In this document: in pieces, positions 4,553-5,876 of the stretch
How positions within the stretch are numbered: the stretch's first letter is position 1
Layout of the letters: every line of letters begins with the position of its first letter
Assembly (NCBI GenBank): GCA_030018745.1
Contig: JASEHB010000057.1
Location: 3,689-9,564, forward strand
DNA from: Desulfatibacillaceae bacterium
GTDB lineage: Bacteria; Desulfobacterota; Desulfobacteria; Desulfobacterales; Desulfatibacillaceae
Direction of reading: 5' to 3'
DNA: 5,876 bases
Translations under genes and position numbers: made by a program
Notes under the pieces: model-generated
Told to the model about the DNA's origin: nothing
Databases searched by the model: none
Seen by the model: the letters and a program-made list of their open reading frames with translations, nothing else

Positions 4553-5876
4553 ACGATTGTTTATCCTTCCAAACTTCTTGCAGGTCCACCCGAAAAACCC
4601 CGGACATGGAGTTGACCCAAAGAAAATCTTCCTTTAAATCCAGACCATTGGGTCTGCCTCCCACTTTAAGGGTCCACAGTCTTTGGCCTGTATCCAGGTC
4701 CAGCGCAAACAGCCTCCCCGAACCATAACCCAGAACATAGAGGGCATTGCGCTCTTTATCCAGGGCTATTTTTCTTGCAAAGGCCTCCCCCTTGTAGCGC
4801 CTGTCAACACTCCAGGTATCCATGTTCACGCGTACAATGGTTTTGGAGAGTGCAAACTGCGCATAGAGAAAACGGTTCGAGTAATCCATGACCATTGAAG
4901 ATTGGGCAAGGGAGCCGATATCCAGAGAGCGGGTTACGCCAAGGGTTTCCGGGTCCAGCTCCAGCAGGCTTTCCCGCGTGGGCAGCATTATAAGGTAAAT
5001 TTTCCGGGTGGATGGGCATTGAACCGGATACCAGATCGCCCCGCCTTGAACCAGAGGCTTGTCTGAATCAATCTGGGTTTGCGCCACTAATCTGTTTTCG
5101 TATAAATCATAGGCCTGAACAATGGTATAAAAATGGTTGAACACATAAACCCTATGCCCAAGCACATCCCTCATAACCGCAAGCGGCGCCCACAAACCAT
5201 CAGGAAGCTCATCAACGCCCTGAACCGGAATTGTGTTGGCAACAGACAAATCGCCCTTGTTAAGCGCATAGATGCTCCGGGTATTCCAGGGGGCAGCCAG
5301 CAGCCAGTCGCCCCTGCCCCACAAATGAAAAAGGTTGGCGTTGGAAAGCCTGTATTGAATGTGCCCACTTACAAGATTCTTGGAAACTATGACCGGATAA
5401 ACCACCTGGGAAAAGTCGTGAAAGGAACTGCCATAGGCAGCAAAAACCGTCTGCATCTGCGGCTCATACCAAACATCCCGCGGGCGGCGCTGAACCATGA
5501 CCCATGCATCAGGAGAAACAGTTTCATCCAAAGGTGTGAGAAAAGGCGATTCCCGGCTTTCATCAAACCTTATTGCCTGGCTAATCTCCCGGTAATCCAA
5601 TACCTGGCTCACGCCCTCCTGGGCCGCAATGGTGGCTGGCAAGGCCTTGCCAATTCCGCCTGAATACCATAGAAAAAAAAAGAAAAACCCGGTGATTACA
5701 AAAAACATCATTACCCCGCAAACAAGGCGGAGGCGCTTTAGCCCGGCCACAACAAGGCTGTACAAGGCAGCCCAGTAAACAAGGGAAAGCCAGGCAAGCC
5801 AGCCCATCATGCCCCACAGAAGAATGGCCTCGCGATAAAAATAAAAGGCCAGAAAACGCGCAATGGGAGAGCGTTG
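4551..5876 (-). CDS. Membrane-anchored beta-propeller-like protein, N-terminus outside the window
   Basis: The frame stays open to the right edge: 22 codons precede the first visible Met pair, so the 441 visible residues are the C-terminal part of a longer protein. Ending at the internal ATG (5810) is not justified, because the upstream residues (RFLAFYFYREAILLWG) continue the hydrophobic segment. Counting from the edge, residues ~17-46 and ~51-72 look like two transmembrane segments flanking a basic KRLR loop, which should be cytoplasmic. The rest would then be outside the membrane. Blade-like repeats of a YVTN/PQQ-like propeller are visible at ~241-270, 291-320, 334-372, 377-412 and 416-432, with patterns such as LYVLGYGSGRLFALDLDTGQ and GGRPNGLDL. 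No catalytic motif is recognised; such domains usually bind a partner or ligand. It converges with the methyltransferase, 20 bases between stops. An A9 run on the + strand (5673-5681) lies in the Phe-rich second membrane segment. Confidence 0.85.
   Translation of the reverse strand, partial: QRSPIARFLAFYFYREAILLWGMMGWLAWLSLVYWAALYSLVVAGLKRLRLVCGVMMFFVITGFFFFFLWYSGGIGKALPATIAAQEGVSQVLDYREISQAIRFDESRESPFLTPLDETVSPDAWVMVQRRPRDVWYEPQMQTVFAAYGSSFHDFSQVVYPVIVSKNLVSGHIQYRLSNANLFHLWGRGDWLLAAPWNTRSIYALNKGDLSVANTIPVQGVDELPDGLWAPLAVMRDVLGHRVYVFNHFYTIVQAYDLYENRLVAQTQIDSDKPLVQGGAIWYPVQCPSTRKIYLIMLPTRESLLELDPETLGVTRSLDIGSLAQSSMVMDYSNRFLYAQFALSKTIVRVNMDTWSVDRRYKGEAFARKIALDKERNALYVLGYGSGRLFALDLDTGQRLWTLKVGGRPNGLDLKEDFLWVNSMSGVFRVDLQEVWKDKQS

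Noticed and set aside
5133..5663. 176-codon + strand open frame
   Set aside because: It is antisense to the membrane propeller gene, and its Pro/Arg-rich translation is typical of a shadow frame.
1..5876. tRNA, rRNA, CRISPR array, insertion sequence or phage attachment site
   Set aside because: No regularly spaced direct repeats, transposase motifs, terminal inverted repeats or cloverleaf-like sequences were seen by eye on either strand.

Overview
The window looks like chromosomal DNA of an anaerobic or microaerophilic bacterium. GC content is moderate, coding is dense, and there are at least three cobalamin-binding-type radical SAM genes in a row. That pattern is common in Desulfobacterota (former Deltaproteobacteria), but no marker gene is present, so the assignment is a weak inference.

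Layout: (1) bases 2-199 are the last 65 codons of a radical SAM gene cut by the left edge. (2) A 291-base gap holds a plausible sigma70-type promoter and a hairpin-rich leader. (3) A complete B12-binding-type radical SAM gene lies at 491-1945. (4) After a 121-base gap, a second complete one lies at 2067-3506, preceded by an excellent Shine-Dalgarno sequence. Its C-terminus closely matches the truncated gene at the left edge. (5) A 226-base gap carries a near-consensus promoter and a leader with several short inverted repeats. (6) A class I SAM-dependent methyltransferase lies at 3733-4530. It is clearly poorer in GC than its neighbours. (7) On the opposite strand, converging to within 20 bases, is a membrane-anchored protein with a beta-propeller-like C-terminal domain. 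It runs off the right edge (4551-5876).

Working together: the three radical SAM paralogues and the methyltransferase share a strand and plausibly act in one biosynthetic or tailoring pathway, such as C-methylation or rearrangement of a lipid, glycan or secondary metabolite. No scaffold-building enzyme (glycosyltransferase, terpene cyclase, NRPS/PKS) lies in the window, so the product cannot be named. The wide gaps and separate promoter candidates argue against one tight operon. The convergent membrane propeller protein need not belong to the same pathway. No tRNA, rRNA, CRISPR array, insertion sequence or att site was seen.
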